Program-made: the position numbers and the translations under genes | Assembly: GCA_964551335.1 (NCBI GenBank) | Contig: CAZKCO010000007.1 | Span: 1 to 64,000, forward strand | Direction: 5' to 3' | Source: Tunicatimonas sp964551335 | GTDB taxonomy: Bacteria; Bacteroidota; Bacteroidia; Cytophagales; Cyclobacteriaceae | DNA length: 64,000 nucleotides | Part shown: positions 23,645 through 32,754 of the stretch, in pieces | How positions within the stretch are numbered: the first letter of the stretch is position 1 | Layout of the letters: every line of letters begins with the position of its first letter | Notes under the pieces: generated by a model | What the model saw: only the letters and a program-made list of their open reading frames with translations | Databases searched by the model: none | Told to the model about the DNA's origin: nothing

Positions 23645-25984
23645 ATGAGATACTCTTTCCGCTTTTTTTTGCTCTTCTGCTTTTTACCTGGCCTGCTGTG
23701 GGCTCAACAAAATAAGCATACCGATAAATTTGAACAACTTGGTCCCGCCCTACTACCTACTCCGAATGTATACCGGGCAGGCTCCGGGGCTCCCGGCCAC
23801 CAGTACTGGCAACAACAAGCCGACTACAAAATCAAGTGCGAAATCAACGATGACAACCAGCGATTAACTGGCTCAGAAACCATCACTTACTACAATAATT
23901 CGCCTGATGTACTGGACTATCTTTGGCTGCAACTGGATCAGAATATGCGGGCTGAAGACTCGGATACCTATAAAACCCGCACCAACAGCATTTCCGATAA
24001 AATGAACGTAGACAACCTGGAAGCCATTATGGGTTACGATTTCGACGGTGGCCACAAGATCCAGGCGGTGAAAGACGCTAACGGCAATGATATTGACTAC
24101 ACCATTAATCGTACGATGATGCGGGTAGATATTCCTCAGCCGCTAAAGCCCGGGGAGAACATCACTTTCTCGGTAGACTGGTACTATAACATTAACGACC
24201 GTAAACTGATGGGCGGCCGGGGCGGCTACGAATACTTCCCTGATGACGGTAATTACCTGTACACGATCACCCAGTGGTTTCCGCGTATGGCGGTGTACGA
24301 CGACCACAACGGATGGCAGCACAAACAATTCTTAGGCCGGGGTGAGTTTGCCCTACCTTTTGGTGATTATGAAGTAGAAATTACCGTTCCGGCTGACCAC
24401 ATTGTGGCTTCTACCGGCACGTTGCAAAATCCTGAGCAGGTGCTAACTGCTGAGCAGCGCGATTTGCTGGCAAAATCTAAAACGGCAGATAAACCCGTGA
24501 TTATTGTTACTCAGGATGAAGTAGAACAGAAAGAGAAGCGCCGAGCGAAAGATACCAAAACCTGGGTATACCACGCCGATAGTGTTCGCGACTTTGCATT
24601 CGGTAGCTCCCGTAAGTACATCTGGGATGCGATGGGCGTAGATATTGAAGGACGTACCGTGATGGCGATGTCTTACTATCCCAAAGAAGGAAACCCACTG
24701 TGGGAGCAGTACTCTACTGAGGTAGTAGCCCATACGCTAAAAACCTACTCCAAATACACAATCCCTTATCCGTATCCGAAGGCAATCTCCGTCGAGGCGT
24801 CCAACGGCATGGAGTACCCCATGATTTGCTTTAACTACGGTCGTCCGGCAGCGGATGGCACTTATTCTGAACGGATCAAGTACGGAATGATCGGAGTAAT
24901 TATTCACGAAGTAGGCCACAATTTCTTTCCCATGATTGTGAACTCCGACGAGCGGCAGTGGACCTGGATGGATGAAGGACTCAACACCTTTGTGCAATAT
25001 CTGACCGAGCAGGAATGGGATCGTAATTACCCTTCCCGCCGGGGGCCTGCCTTTAAGATTGTTCCCTACATGAGTGGCGATAAGTCGCAGATTAGCCCGA
25101 TTATGACCAACTCGGACCAAGTACAGCAACTGGGCCCGAATGCCTACGCCAAACCGGCTACCGCTCTGAACATTCTGCGGGAAACCGTGATGGGCCGCGA
25201 ACTGTTCGACTACGCTTTCAAGAAATATTCCCAACGATGGGCTTTCAAGCATCCCGAACCGGGCGACTTTTTCCGAACGATGGAAGATGCTTCGGGCACT
25301 GACCTGGACTGGTTCTGGCGAGGCTGGTTCTACACCGTAGACCACGTAGATGTGGCTATTGACGGAGTAAAGTATTACCAGATTAATACGAAAAACCCTG
25401 AGGTAGAGAAGCCAATTGCCAAGCAGCGCTACGAAGAGCAGGAAAAGCACATTAGCCAGATGTATAATCAGGAAGATGTAGCCACTACCGCCATCGAAGC
25501 TGATCCTTCACTGATGGATTTCTACAACCGTTACGATCCCTTCGCTATTTCACCCGCCGACCAGCAGGCTTACGACTCGTTTATGGCTAGCCTGAATGAA
25601 GAGGAGCGCGAGCTAGTGGAAGCTGGTAAGCACTTCTACGAGATTAGTCTCAGCAATGTAGGTGGTCTGATAACCCCCGTTATTTTAGGCTGGACCTATG
25701 AGGATGGTAGCACTGAGATTGAGCGCATTCCGGCTGAAGTGTGGCGATACAATGCCGAACAGGTAACCAAAGTATTTGCGAAGGACAAACGAGTTACCCA
25801 GATTGTGGTAGACCCCTACCGCGAAACCGCTGATACAGATGAATCAAATAACTTCTTTCCTGAGCGGAATATTCCTACTCGCTTTGAGGTATTTAAGGAG
25901 AAGCAAAATGCCCGTGGCACCTCCGGTCCCAACCCCATGCAGCAACAACGCCGCCGGGGCAATGGGGATGTAGGAAACGAATAG
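23645..25984 (+). CDS. Secreted M1-family metallopeptidase
   Basis: A 779-residue aminopeptidase-type enzyme. Signal peptide: charged start, FFLLFCFLPGLLWA and cleavage near residue 20. The zinc site is His421-Glu-Val-Gly-His425 and Glu444 in WMDEGLNTF, with the family's 18-residue spacing; the substrate-binding GMEYP motif is at 388-392. The C-terminal ~250 residues have a long charged region and end in a disordered Arg/Gly tail. Likely function is release of N-terminal residues from peptides outside the cytoplasm. I start at ATG 23645, where the signal peptide begins, rather than 57 codons upstream. It is convergent with the DUF1684 gene across a repeat at 25985-26081. Confidence 0.93.
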   Translation: MRYSFRFFLLFCFLPGLLWAQQNKHTDKFEQLGPALLPTPNVYRAGSGAPGHQYWQQQADYKIKCEINDDNQRLTGSETITYYNNSPDVLDYLWLQLDQNMRAEDSDTYKTRTNSISDKMNVDNLEAIMGYDFDGGHKIQAVKDANGNDIDYTINRTMMRVDIPQPLKPGENITFSVDWYYNINDRKLMGGRGGYEYFPDDGNYLYTITQWFPRMAVYDDHNGWQHKQFLGRGEFALPFGDYEVEITVPADHIVASTGTLQNPEQVLTAEQRDLLAKSKTADKPVIIVTQDEVEQKEKRRAKDTKTWVYHADSVRDFAFGSSRKYIWDAMGVDIEGRTVMAMSYYPKEGNPLWEQYSTEVVAHTLKTYSKYTIPYPYPKAISVEASNGMEYPMICFNYGRPAADGTYSERIKYGMIGVIIHEVGHNFFPMIVNSDERQWTWMDEGLNTFVQYLTEQEWDRNYPSRRGPAFKIVPYMSGDKSQISPIMTNSDQVQQLGPNAYAKPATALNILRETVMGRELFDYAFKKYSQRWAFKHPEPGDFFRTMEDASGTDLDWFWRGWFYTVDHVDVAIDGVKYYQINTKNPEVEKPIAKQRYEEQEKHISQMYNQEDVATTAIEADPSLMDFYNRYDPFAISPADQQAYDSFMASLNEEERELVEAGKHFYEISLSNVGGLITPVILGWTYEDGSTEIERIPAEVWRYNAEQVTKVFAKDKRVTQIVVDPYRETADTDESNNFFPERNIPTRFEVFKEKQNARGTSGPNPMQQQRRRGNGDVGNE

Positions 25985-26081
25985 CTTCTAGTCTATAGTC
26001 GACGGTCCATAGTCCACAGTAAATTTTTTTATGCAGTCATCTGTGGACTGTGGTGTGGACTGACCGCTGTGGACTACTCCG
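25985..26081. repeat. Intergenic inverted repeat with AGTCCACAG arms
   Basis: AGTCCACAG at 26011-26019 is inverted as CTGTGGACT at 26041-26049 and again at 26067-26075; partial copies (GTCTATAGTC, GGTCCATAGT) flank them on the left. A T-run follows the first arm. It lies between convergent genes and probably forms alternative hairpins that end transcription from either side. Confidence 0.6.
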
Positions 26082-26696
26082 CTAATCAAAGTTTTTCTCC
26101 CCTACTGGAATGGGAATATCCAGTACATTCTCGCGAGGGGGGAGCGGGCAACTAAACGTGGCGTTGTAAGCGCAGTACGGGTTGTAAGCCAGATTGAAAT
26201 CCAGCTTTAAACTTTTCTGACCGGTTCGGCTGGGCATCTCTACGTTCAGGTAACGTCCCCCCCCGTAGGTTTCTTCTCCGCTGGTAGCATCGGCAAAGGC
26301 CACGAATAGCATCGGAGGCTGTTGCTGCTCAAAGGGTTGAAGTACCAGTAGGCGCTGCGGTTGCCCGTTCAGCTCAAAATCGGCGTAGCCGTAACGGATG
26401 TATTTCTCCTGTACTCCATCTGAGGTCGGCAGGGTCAGCAATTTATGATCGTCAATTCGCTCCAACCGAGCCGTTACCTGGTAAGCCGGATCAGGCTCGT
26501 AATAACTTAGTTCCTTAAACGGAATACTATCCGGCGCAAAGGGCGACTCTTCCGATCCCCGCAAAAAGTTGCGGATACGCTCCCGCTCCTTCAGTATGCG
26601 TTCGGTGTAATCCTCTTCCGTTTCACCTCCCTGCAGTGCGTAGGCAAAAATTCCTAACACCGCTAGCCCCACCACGGCCAGAATAATCTTGTTCAT
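26082..26696 (-). CDS. DUF1684 domain protein, membrane-anchored or exported
   Basis: A 204-residue protein with an N-terminal hydrophobic segment (IILAVVGLAVLGIFAYAL, 3-20) acting as signal or anchor. The DUF1684 marks are ERERIRNFLRGSEESPF at the start, YVRYGYADFE-type strand (YIRYGYADFEL), FADATSGEETYGGGRYL, and the C-terminal YNPYCAYNATFSCPLPP block. Several residues there (Asp, Glu, Tyr, Cys) are family-constant, suggesting enzymatic activity, but no function is established to my knowledge. It is transcribed alone and ends at the inverted-repeat region at 25985-26081. Confidence 0.88.
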   Translation of the reverse strand: MNKIILAVVGLAVLGIFAYALQGGETEEDYTERILKERERIRNFLRGSEESPFAPDSIPFKELSYYEPDPAYQVTARLERIDDHKLLTLPTSDGVQEKYIRYGYADFELNGQPQRLLVLQPFEQQQPPMLFVAFADATSGEETYGGGRYLNVEMPSRTGQKSLKLDFNLAYNPYCAYNATFSCPLPPRENVLDIPIPVGEKNFD

Positions 26697-26997
26697 TACT
26701 TTTGTTTCTTTTTATCATTCAAAACAACTTAAGTATAACACATATTGTAGAAAAGAAATTTCGCTCTATCGTGTACCCTCCCTGTAAAAAGTACTGCCAA
26801 AAATTATTGCAGTGCTAACGTGAAAAACTTAGAAAGAAGATGCCAAGTGCCAGAGGGTGGTCGAAACAATATACATTCTAAAGCTAGGTGAGACGTTCAG
26901 GATTGGATAATTTTCGTTCTTTCCAACTTATTCATTAAAAGAAAGGAAACGTTTCTTCGCTAGGCTTCGTTTCAGAATGTACACTAAATAATAAAGA
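26697..26997. other. Intergenic stretch upstream of the cold-shock gene
   Basis: No gene is seen. The last ~90 bp before the cold-shock gene contain GGAAACGTTTC and a second CGTTTC that can pair with GAAACG, so a structured leader is possible, as known for cold-shock mRNAs. A TAATTTTC box near 26911 is a weak match to the -7 consensus. Confidence 0.4.
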
Positions 26998-27441
26998 ATG
27001 GCGAAATCGCGAGACACATTTAGCAAAAAAGAAAAAGAAAAGAAACGTTTAAAAAAGAAGCAGGCAAAACAACAGAGAAAAGAAGAGCGACAGGAGAACT
27101 CCTCCGGTGGCAGCCTCGATGATATGATTGCCTACGTAGACGAGAACGGCAACATCACCGATACCCCTCCTGACCCGGACAAAAAGAAAAAGGTTAAAGC
27201 CGAAGATATTGTAATCGGTATCCCTCCTAAGGAGAAGGAAGAAATCTCTTCGGTACGTACCGGACGGGTTGAGTTTTTTAATCACGAAAAAGGCTACGGC
27301 TTTATTAAAGACACCGAAACTCAGGAAAAATACTTTACCCACGTAACCGGACTACTCACTGAGATAGAAGAAGGCGACCTAGTAACCTTTGAGCTTGAGC
27401 AGGGCATGAAGGGCATGAATGCTGTTCAGGTTAATAAATAA
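26998..27441 (+). CDS. Cold-shock-domain protein with long basic N-terminus
   Basis: A 147-residue nucleic-acid-binding protein. The first ~40 residues are extremely basic (Lys/Arg-rich coiled segment SKKEKEKKRLKKKQAKQQRK), then an acidic linker with DENGNITDTPPDPD. The cold-shock domain occupies ~80-147: TGRVEFFNHEKGYGFIKD carries the RNP-1 motif KGYGFI, and YFTHVTGL corresponds to RNP-2 (usual VFVH), with Tyr and Thr replacing common residues. Probably an RNA chaperone. It is in an operon with the VOC-family gene, 8 bp downstream. Confidence 0.92.
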   Translation: MAKSRDTFSKKEKEKKRLKKKQAKQQRKEERQENSSGGSLDDMIAYVDENGNITDTPPDPDKKKKVKAEDIVIGIPPKEKEEISSVRTGRVEFFNHEKGYGFIKDTETQEKYFTHVTGLLTEIEEGDLVTFELEQGMKGMNAVQVNK

Positions 27442-27449
27442 ACGAGCTA

Positions 27450-27845
27450 GTGGCTCAACACCTCGCTCACATTACCCTCGTTGTAGCCGATTACGACGAG
27501 GCCATTGATTTTTACACCAATAAGCTGAATTTCAAAATATTAGAAGATACTCCGCTGAGCAGAACCAAACGTTGGGTACGAGTAGCCCCTAATTCTAACA
27601 GCTGCGCTCTGCTATTGGCACAAGCCGCGAGCGAGGAGCAGAGGAGCAGAATTGGCAACCAGACCGGCGGACGAGTTTTTCTCTTTTTACATACTGACAA
27701 TTTCTGGTCAGACTACCACCGACTTAAAGACGCCGGAGTGCAGTTTACCGAATCGCCCCGCCAGGAAGCCTACGGCACCGTAGCCGTTTTTGCCGACCTC
27801 TACGGAAACTTATGGGATTTGATAGAACCTCAAAAAGAAAGTTAG
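27450..27845 (+). CDS. VOC-superfamily (glyoxalase-like) protein
   Basis: A 131-residue protein from a GTG start. It has one pair of beta-alpha-beta-beta-beta modules: AHITLVVADYDEAIDFYTNKLNFKI opens the first and RVFLFLHTDNFWSDYHRLKDAG the second, ending in VFADLYGNLWDLIEP. His7 and Glu127 positions resemble the metal ligands of this superfamily. Such proteins include lyases, dioxygenases and drug-binding proteins; the substrate cannot be told. It shares a transcript with the cold-shock gene, and a terminator follows at 27861-27894. Confidence 0.9.
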   Translation: MAQHLAHITLVVADYDEAIDFYTNKLNFKILEDTPLSRTKRWVRVAPNSNSCALLLAQAASEEQRSRIGNQTGGRVFLFLHTDNFWSDYHRLKDAGVQFTESPRQEAYGTVAVFADLYGNLWDLIEPQKES

Positions 27846-27860
27846 TATCTTAACTGGGAG

Positions 27861-27894
27861 AACCTGGCCGTGAGTGCTGCTCAGGCTGGTTTTT
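27861..27894 (+). terminator. Terminator of the cold-shock/VOC operon
   Basis: The arm at 27861-27874 pairs with 27880-27891 through AACC, GCC and TGAG blocks with small mismatches, loop of five bases, then TTTTT. Confidence 0.7.
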
Positions 27895-27925
27895 CCTGAT
27901 ACTAACCACCTTAACTATCTACCTC

Positions 27926-29347
27926 ATGGCTACTTATCTATCCCGCATTCTGTGGCTGAGTGCACTCACTATCGCAATTGTATCCTGCAAAACCAACCTA
28001 CTGGTGATTGAAGACATTTTACCCACCGCTCAGTTTGAGGGCTTTGAACCTAAAATCAATCAATCTAGTTTCACCAACTTTGATCTGGAAATGAACGTGG
28101 CATACCGCTTCCGGAACCCTTACCCCCGGCCATTGCCCATTCCTACCCACCGCATGGGAATCAAGCTGAACGAAAACGAACTTTCTAACCTGTGGGTGGA
28201 GATAGATACGATTGTGCCCCCTAACAGCAGTATTCGCGTAGTGTACCCCTTTCGGGTTAACCGAAGAACATTAGCCCCGGTATTGGGCAGTCAGGGACAG
28301 TTTACGTTTCACACCTCCATTGATATCGATGTATCGGAGTTTACCGATTTGCTACCCAACTACCAGTTAAATGTAACTGACCAGTTTAGTATTGACTCCT
28401 CCGCATATGCACCATTGCTGAAAGAACTGGCGAAGCGTAAGATTGAGAAGCGAACGCTTACACTGGAGAAATCCGTTCCGGTAAAAATTCCGGCCCCACC
28501 CGCCATTAGCAAATCTTCCGATCCTATCCGGGTAGAGTGGATTGGTAACGGCTGGAATGCTATTGATCTAAATGCTCTGAAAGAAGCCCTCACTCCTTTC
28601 GGCGACCTACTCATTGAGGGAGAGATTGGTCAGTTGACCAATCCTTTTATTGAGGCTATGCTAGAAACCAGCGTAACCATACCCGCTCCAACGCTCACTT
28701 GCTGGAATTGCACCACCCAGGTAAATCTATCCGAACAGGCACTAAACCTGGCTCGACCACTTGACCCTCAGATTGATACCAAATGGGATGATCTGACCGA
28801 TTTGCTGTATATTGAGAACTCCTTCTCCGCCTCCGACTACTTTGTTAATAACTTCCTAAAGGAGGTAAACCCCAATGCTCCGGCTATGTGGAACGTCTTC
28901 ACCAGTGGCTGGCAAACCTTCAAGAACACGGAGTTACCCGAAAGCTTGCCTTCGGTAGAAACGCGGGGGTTCCGGTTGTCCATTCCCTTTGTTTTCCGTA
29001 ACGAAAACGATTTCCCGATTAGTGTACCCTTATTCCGCAGCAGTGCTTTTCTGGCTAGTGGCGAACCCTTCTCCATTCAGCTTCGGACCGAGGATATGGT
29101 AGACGTACCGCTGGAAGAGTTACCACAGCAACATGCTCAGATACCAGCCAATCAAGCCCAGACACTGTACGTAACGTTCTCACTCAACTGGACTGATTCA
29201 GCCAGCGGCATTTACGGTTTCATCAGCGGACAACCACTATCGCCCAACCTGCAAGGGGTGATGAGCTACGACTTTGGTTACGGCCCACTGTTCCTGAAGT
29301 ATGATTTGTCTAACCTCAATTTAAACCATACTTCTGACAACGACTAG
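27926..29347 (+). CDS. Lipoprotein with LEA-type-2-like domain
   Basis: A 473-residue lipoprotein, lipobox IVSC ending at Cys21. Residues ~30-150 show the pattern of LEA14/WHy-type beta sandwiches: FEGFEPKINQSSFTNFDLEM, then a strand with YRFRNPYPRPLPIP and IKLNENELSN, PNSSIRVVYPFRVN. The C-terminal part (about 340-470) seems to contain a second related sandwich, with FVFRNENDFPISVPLF. A pair of Cys in LTCWNCTTQ may form a disulphide. I know similar paralogous lipoproteins in Bacteroidota but no function. It is separate from the upstream operon because of the terminator at 27861. Confidence 0.8.
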   Translation: MATYLSRILWLSALTIAIVSCKTNLLVIEDILPTAQFEGFEPKINQSSFTNFDLEMNVAYRFRNPYPRPLPIPTHRMGIKLNENELSNLWVEIDTIVPPNSSIRVVYPFRVNRRTLAPVLGSQGQFTFHTSIDIDVSEFTDLLPNYQLNVTDQFSIDSSAYAPLLKELAKRKIEKRTLTLEKSVPVKIPAPPAISKSSDPIRVEWIGNGWNAIDLNALKEALTPFGDLLIEGEIGQLTNPFIEAMLETSVTIPAPTLTCWNCTTQVNLSEQALNLARPLDPQIDTKWDDLTDLLYIENSFSASDYFVNNFLKEVNPNAPAMWNVFTSGWQTFKNTELPESLPSVETRGFRLSIPFVFRNENDFPISVPLFRSSAFLASGEPFSIQLRTEDMVDVPLEELPQQHAQIPANQAQTLYVTFSLNWTDSASGIYGFISGQPLSPNLQGVMSYDFGYGPLFLKYDLSNLNLNHTSDND

Positions 29348-29460
29348 ATACGCTTTGTAAAGGAGCTATCAAAGGTTAAAAGGTAGGTATTTGCTTTTTT
29401 AAAGGTTCTGAACAATATTATAGTTTAGTTTAGTTAGTAGTACGTCCAATAGTTTGTCGC

Positions 29461-30684
29461 ATGCTGTCTCCTCCTATCCCTGCCAACGAACAAGACCGGT
29501 TGAAGGCTTTACATGCCTATCAGATACTGGATACACTGCCCGAACAGGATTTTGACGATATTACCCGGATTGCCTCTGAGATTTGTGACACTCCCATTTC
29601 GCTCATAACGCTGGTTGACGAAAACCGGCAGTGGTTTAAGTCCAAGCAAGGAGTAGAAGTAGATGAGACCCCGCGAGAGTTTGCCTTTTGTGCCCACGCT
29701 ATTTTGCAACCCGACGAAATGCTGCTGGTACAGGACCCGCAGCACGACGCGCGTTTTCACGATAATCCGCTGGTAACTGGCGAGCCACATATTCGGTTCT
29801 ACGCTGGAGTACCTTTAGTTAATCCCGAGGGATATGCCTTAGGGACACTTTGTATCATTGATAATGAAGAGCATCAGCTAACTCCACAACAAGTAGCTTC
29901 ACTGAGGGCACTAGCCAACCAGGTGGTCGCCCAATTTGAATTACGGCGCAAGAATGAAGAGTTACTAAAGAACCAGCAGGCTTTAGAGGAAGCCAACCGT
30001 ACGCTTGAGACCTTCGCTCATAATGCTGCTCACGATCTGAAGAACCCCCTCAACAATATTATTGGGTTGATTGGCTTGCTAGAACAAAAACTTGATACCA
30101 CCACTGACCCCAAACTATTAGGTATTGTTAAGCATCTCAGTCTTTCGGCTCATCGGATGAGAAGTATGGTGGAAAACCTGCTCAAGTTTGCTCGCATCTC
30201 GCAAATGACCGCCGAAGAACAGGAGAAGGTTGACCTGAAGGAGTTCATGGATGAAGTTCAGTCATTAATTACTATTCCTTCCGGCTTTAGTTTTCACTAT
30301 ACTGAAGTGCCTGACTACGTGATTGTTTCTCGCACGGCACTTCATCAAATTATAGTGAACCTGTGTACTAATGCGGTTAAGTATAACGATAAAGAGGAAG
30401 GGCATCTAATACTGAAGGTGACCGAAAGTAATACTCATTATATCTTTCGCCTGAGCGACAACGGAGCTGGCATTCCAGAAAAGCACCTAGAAACTATCTT
30501 TAGAATGTTTGCTACACTGGGCCGAAAAGATCGTTTTAACCAAAAAGGCACCGGCTTAGGATTATTTATTGTAAAAAATTTAGTAGAGAAACTAGGCGGT
30601 ACTATCAGCGTAGAATCTCAACTAAGCGAAGGCACTACCTTCACATTTACCCTGGCCAAGTCTTCCAATCAGCCCGAAAGCTAA
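29461..30684 (+). CDS. GAF-domain sensor histidine kinase
   Basis: A 407-residue soluble kinase. N-terminal GAF domain ~25-165 (ITRIASEICDTPISLITLVD, FCAHAIL, YAGVPLVNPEGYALGTLCIID), a coiled linker ~165-183, HisKA with phosphorylated His191 in NAAHDLKNPLNNI, and a HATPase_c domain with N box NLCTNAVKYND, G1 DNGAGIP, F box and G2 GTGLGLFI. All catalytic motifs are intact. There is no membrane segment, so it senses a cytoplasmic signal through GAF. No receiver gene is adjacent; the orphan receiver at 1607 in the same window could be a partner but that is only a guess. Confidence 0.95.
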   Translation: MLSPPIPANEQDRLKALHAYQILDTLPEQDFDDITRIASEICDTPISLITLVDENRQWFKSKQGVEVDETPREFAFCAHAILQPDEMLLVQDPQHDARFHDNPLVTGEPHIRFYAGVPLVNPEGYALGTLCIIDNEEHQLTPQQVASLRALANQVVAQFELRRKNEELLKNQQALEEANRTLETFAHNAAHDLKNPLNNIIGLIGLLEQKLDTTTDPKLLGIVKHLSLSAHRMRSMVENLLKFARISQMTAEEQEKVDLKEFMDEVQSLITIPSGFSFHYTEVPDYVIVSRTALHQIIVNLCTNAVKYNDKEEGHLILKVTESNTHYIFRLSDNGAGIPEKHLETIFRMFATLGRKDRFNQKGTGLGLFIVKNLVEKLGGTISVESQLSEGTTFTFTLAKSSNQPES

Positions 30685-30774
30685 TAGCTCTTCCTCTAAA
30701 TTCTTGGCGCCTGTTCCTGTCTGAGGAAAACTGATGCGTTAACTTCGCCGATTAGTAGCCCTTTACAATAGTTT

Positions 30775-31473
30775 ATGACAACATTGAATCTCTCTCTTCT
30801 TCTAGCTTCCTGGCTTTTAGTATACTTTATCGAAAGAAAAAACATTTTCTACCAGTGGTTTACTCCTGTTAGGTCTCGGATCAACGAATTTTTGCTGGGG
30901 TTTTTGCTTATGGCTCTTTTATGCACCATCTCTCAATTATTACTTTCACTGGTTAGCAAAACAAGCTGGTCAGTTTCAGAAGAAATTATCCTATCCCAAC
31001 TACTTTCCTCCGTACTCTATGATTTAAATTCGGTACTGCTCGAGGAACTGCTGTTTCGAGGCGTTTTGCTCTATTTTGTTATCAAGTACCTGAATACCAA
31101 AAGTGGCGTTCTTCTATCTGCAATTGCCTTCGGTATTTACCATTGGTTTACGCAGGGCGTACTGGGTAATTTTGTGGCCATGGCCCTGGTATTTACTGTT
31201 ACCGGACTGATGGGATATGTGTTTGCTACCGCGTATGCAAAAACCACCTCTATTATTCTTCCCTTTGGTCTTCATTTGGGCTGGAACCTGGTCAACCATA
31301 CCATCTTTTCCAACGGGCCAAACGGGCTACAACTCCTAACCCCTTCCCAGGTAGCTGACTTATCCGGACTCTATGCCGCAGTTTCATTTTGCCTGTACAT
31401 TATTATTCCATTGGGAGTGCTCTGGTTGATTAACTCAAGATTCAAATCAGAGACTCATATAGCTATACCCTGA
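30775..31473 (+). CDS. CPBP-family intramembrane protease
   Basis: A 232-residue membrane protein with about six or seven helices. The glutamic endopeptidase motifs of the CPBP/Abi (Rce1-like) family are present: Glu90-Glu91-x-x-x-Arg95 in LEELLFRG, His123 in YHWFTQG, and His167/Asn171 in LHLGWN. Family members cleave within membranes, for example in prenyl-protein processing or bacteriocin self-immunity; no bacteriocin genes are near. It follows the kinase gene by 90 bp on the same strand. Confidence 0.92.
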   Translation: MTTLNLSLLLASWLLVYFIERKNIFYQWFTPVRSRINEFLLGFLLMALLCTISQLLLSLVSKTSWSVSEEIILSQLLSSVLYDLNSVLLEELLFRGVLLYFVIKYLNTKSGVLLSAIAFGIYHWFTQGVLGNFVAMALVFTVTGLMGYVFATAYAKTTSIILPFGLHLGWNLVNHTIFSNGPNGLQLLTPSQVADLSGLYAAVSFCLYIIIPLGVLWLINSRFKSETHIAIP

Positions 31474-31590
31474 ACAACGAGTACTACTGCCTCTATTTGC
31501 CCTAATTTCTTACACTTGCCCCTTCAACCAAAGAATATTGGGTAAAACACAGAATTTGCACTGAAAGTGATAAGCCTTTACGCTTGCTTT

Positions 31591-31810
31591 TCCGGGGATA
31601 TACGGAGATCACTGTACCGGAATACTTATCCCCTCGGGGATGACCCTCCAAGTACGTAACTTTATCCTTGTCCCCCGGGGGATGAACGTCCCAGTACGTA
31701 ACTTTATCCTTATCCCCCGAGGGATAAGCGCCCCAGTACGTACATATACGCTTCCCCCGCCGGGGATAACCGATAAATCACGCTCTTCTATCCTTCTTCC
31801 CACCGGAAAA
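31591..31810. repeat. Tandem array with exact 42-bp period and GC-rich palindromic cores
   Basis: The core GGGGAT (or close variant) ends at 31599, 31641, 31683, 31725 and 31767, each 42 bp apart, with a decayed sixth unit near 31809. Between cores the block AGTACGTAAC or variant recurs at 31651, 31693 and 31735, also 42 apart. Each core is itself a small palindrome, such as TCCCCCGGGGGA. Since 42 is 14 codons, both strands stay open and seem to encode 14-residue repeats with an (I/V)PRG motif, but no start signal supports translation. Confidence 0.85.
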
Positions 31811-31972
31811 ACTATTCCGTTCCTCATCTTTTCCGCCATCTTTCTTACCGAAAAGACAAAATGGTACAGACTATCTGAAGCATTACGTAGTTTTTGCTTG
31901 AAAAATGCCGGAATTGAGAAACGGCTACGTTTTATCTTGCTGCTATGTAAGAATTACCTAGCTCAAACTGCA

Positions 31973-32608
31973 ATGAACAAGATGACTTTAATAATAATCG
32001 GAGGAGTACTATTTTTTGGTTATTTGACCTACTCATTTATCTCTAAACCAACGGAGAAACAAAAGGAACCTTATGTTTCAAAATACAATATCAAACGAAC
32101 GCTCACCGATAATGATAAACTGATAATTATTGAGGATGCTGACTTTAGAACTGTCCGACAAGTAGTTTCTGATTTTACTAGGAACTATGATAACCCTCAA
32201 CAGGCCAACCTAAAACCATTTTCAAAAATTTATAAGCTAGATGAATCTCAAATTGCGATAACTTTCCCTTATGATATTGATTTTGAGATTTTTTGCTACT
32301 ACGTCAATTACCTTAAATACCCGATAGACATAGACTATAATCCAACTATTTTAGCTTGGTCTTCGACATCGTCAAAATACCAATGGCTTAATGAATCATT
32401 TGATAGAAACAAAGTGATCGTGTTCATTGATCCGAATGACAATGAATATGATAATGTCATGGTAACCACTGAAAAAGGAAAAGCTTATAAGATTGGTTTT
32501 GCTGTTGGGTATGGGCTTCAAGAAGAATCAGATGTTATTCAAAGCTACGAACAGCCACCTCTAAACTTTTCTGAACTAAATCGGTACGAATCAGTGGAAA
32601 TCAGGTAG
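31973..32608 (+). CDS. Membrane-anchored or exported protein of unknown function
   Basis: A 211-residue protein starting at ATG 31973 with a short hydrophobic helix (LIIIGGVLFFGYLTYSF, 5-21), then a hydrophilic domain rich in Asp, Tyr and Asn. Visible patterns are IIEDADFRTVRQVVSDFTR, ITFPYDIDFEIFCYYVNYL and KVIVFIDPNDNEYDNV; the latter looks like an alpha/beta fold. I recognise no family. Base composition is more AT-rich than its neighbours. The frame is also open through the 42-bp array upstream, but the hydrophobic N-terminus marks 31973 as the real start. Located just after the repeat array and before an MDR dehydrogenase gene. Confidence 0.7.
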   Translation: MNKMTLIIIGGVLFFGYLTYSFISKPTEKQKEPYVSKYNIKRTLTDNDKLIIIEDADFRTVRQVVSDFTRNYDNPQQANLKPFSKIYKLDESQIAITFPYDIDFEIFCYYVNYLKYPIDIDYNPTILAWSSTSSKYQWLNESFDRNKVIVFIDPNDNEYDNVMVTTEKGKAYKIGFAVGYGLQEESDVIQSYEQPPLNFSELNRYESVEIR

Positions 32609-32754
32609 AATGTGCTTTAATGTAGACTATGAATAGGTGGAGTATTGCCCAACAGGAGAGCCGAAGTAAATAAGTTTACTATCGCTATTTCTGGACAATC
32701 TCTTCTTCATGCTTTACTTTGTTGACGAGAAGCGACTAACCAACCCCCAATCCA

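Noticed and set aside
29509..29790. 93-residue minus-strand ORF within the histidine kinase gene
   Set aside because: Antisense to the GAF domain; composition reflects the sense gene.
31640..31972. N-terminal extension of the gene at 31973, coding 14-residue (I/V)PRG repeats
   Set aside because: The extension is simply the 42-bp DNA array, which is open on the opposite strand as well; the hydrophobic N-terminus at 31973 marks a natural start.
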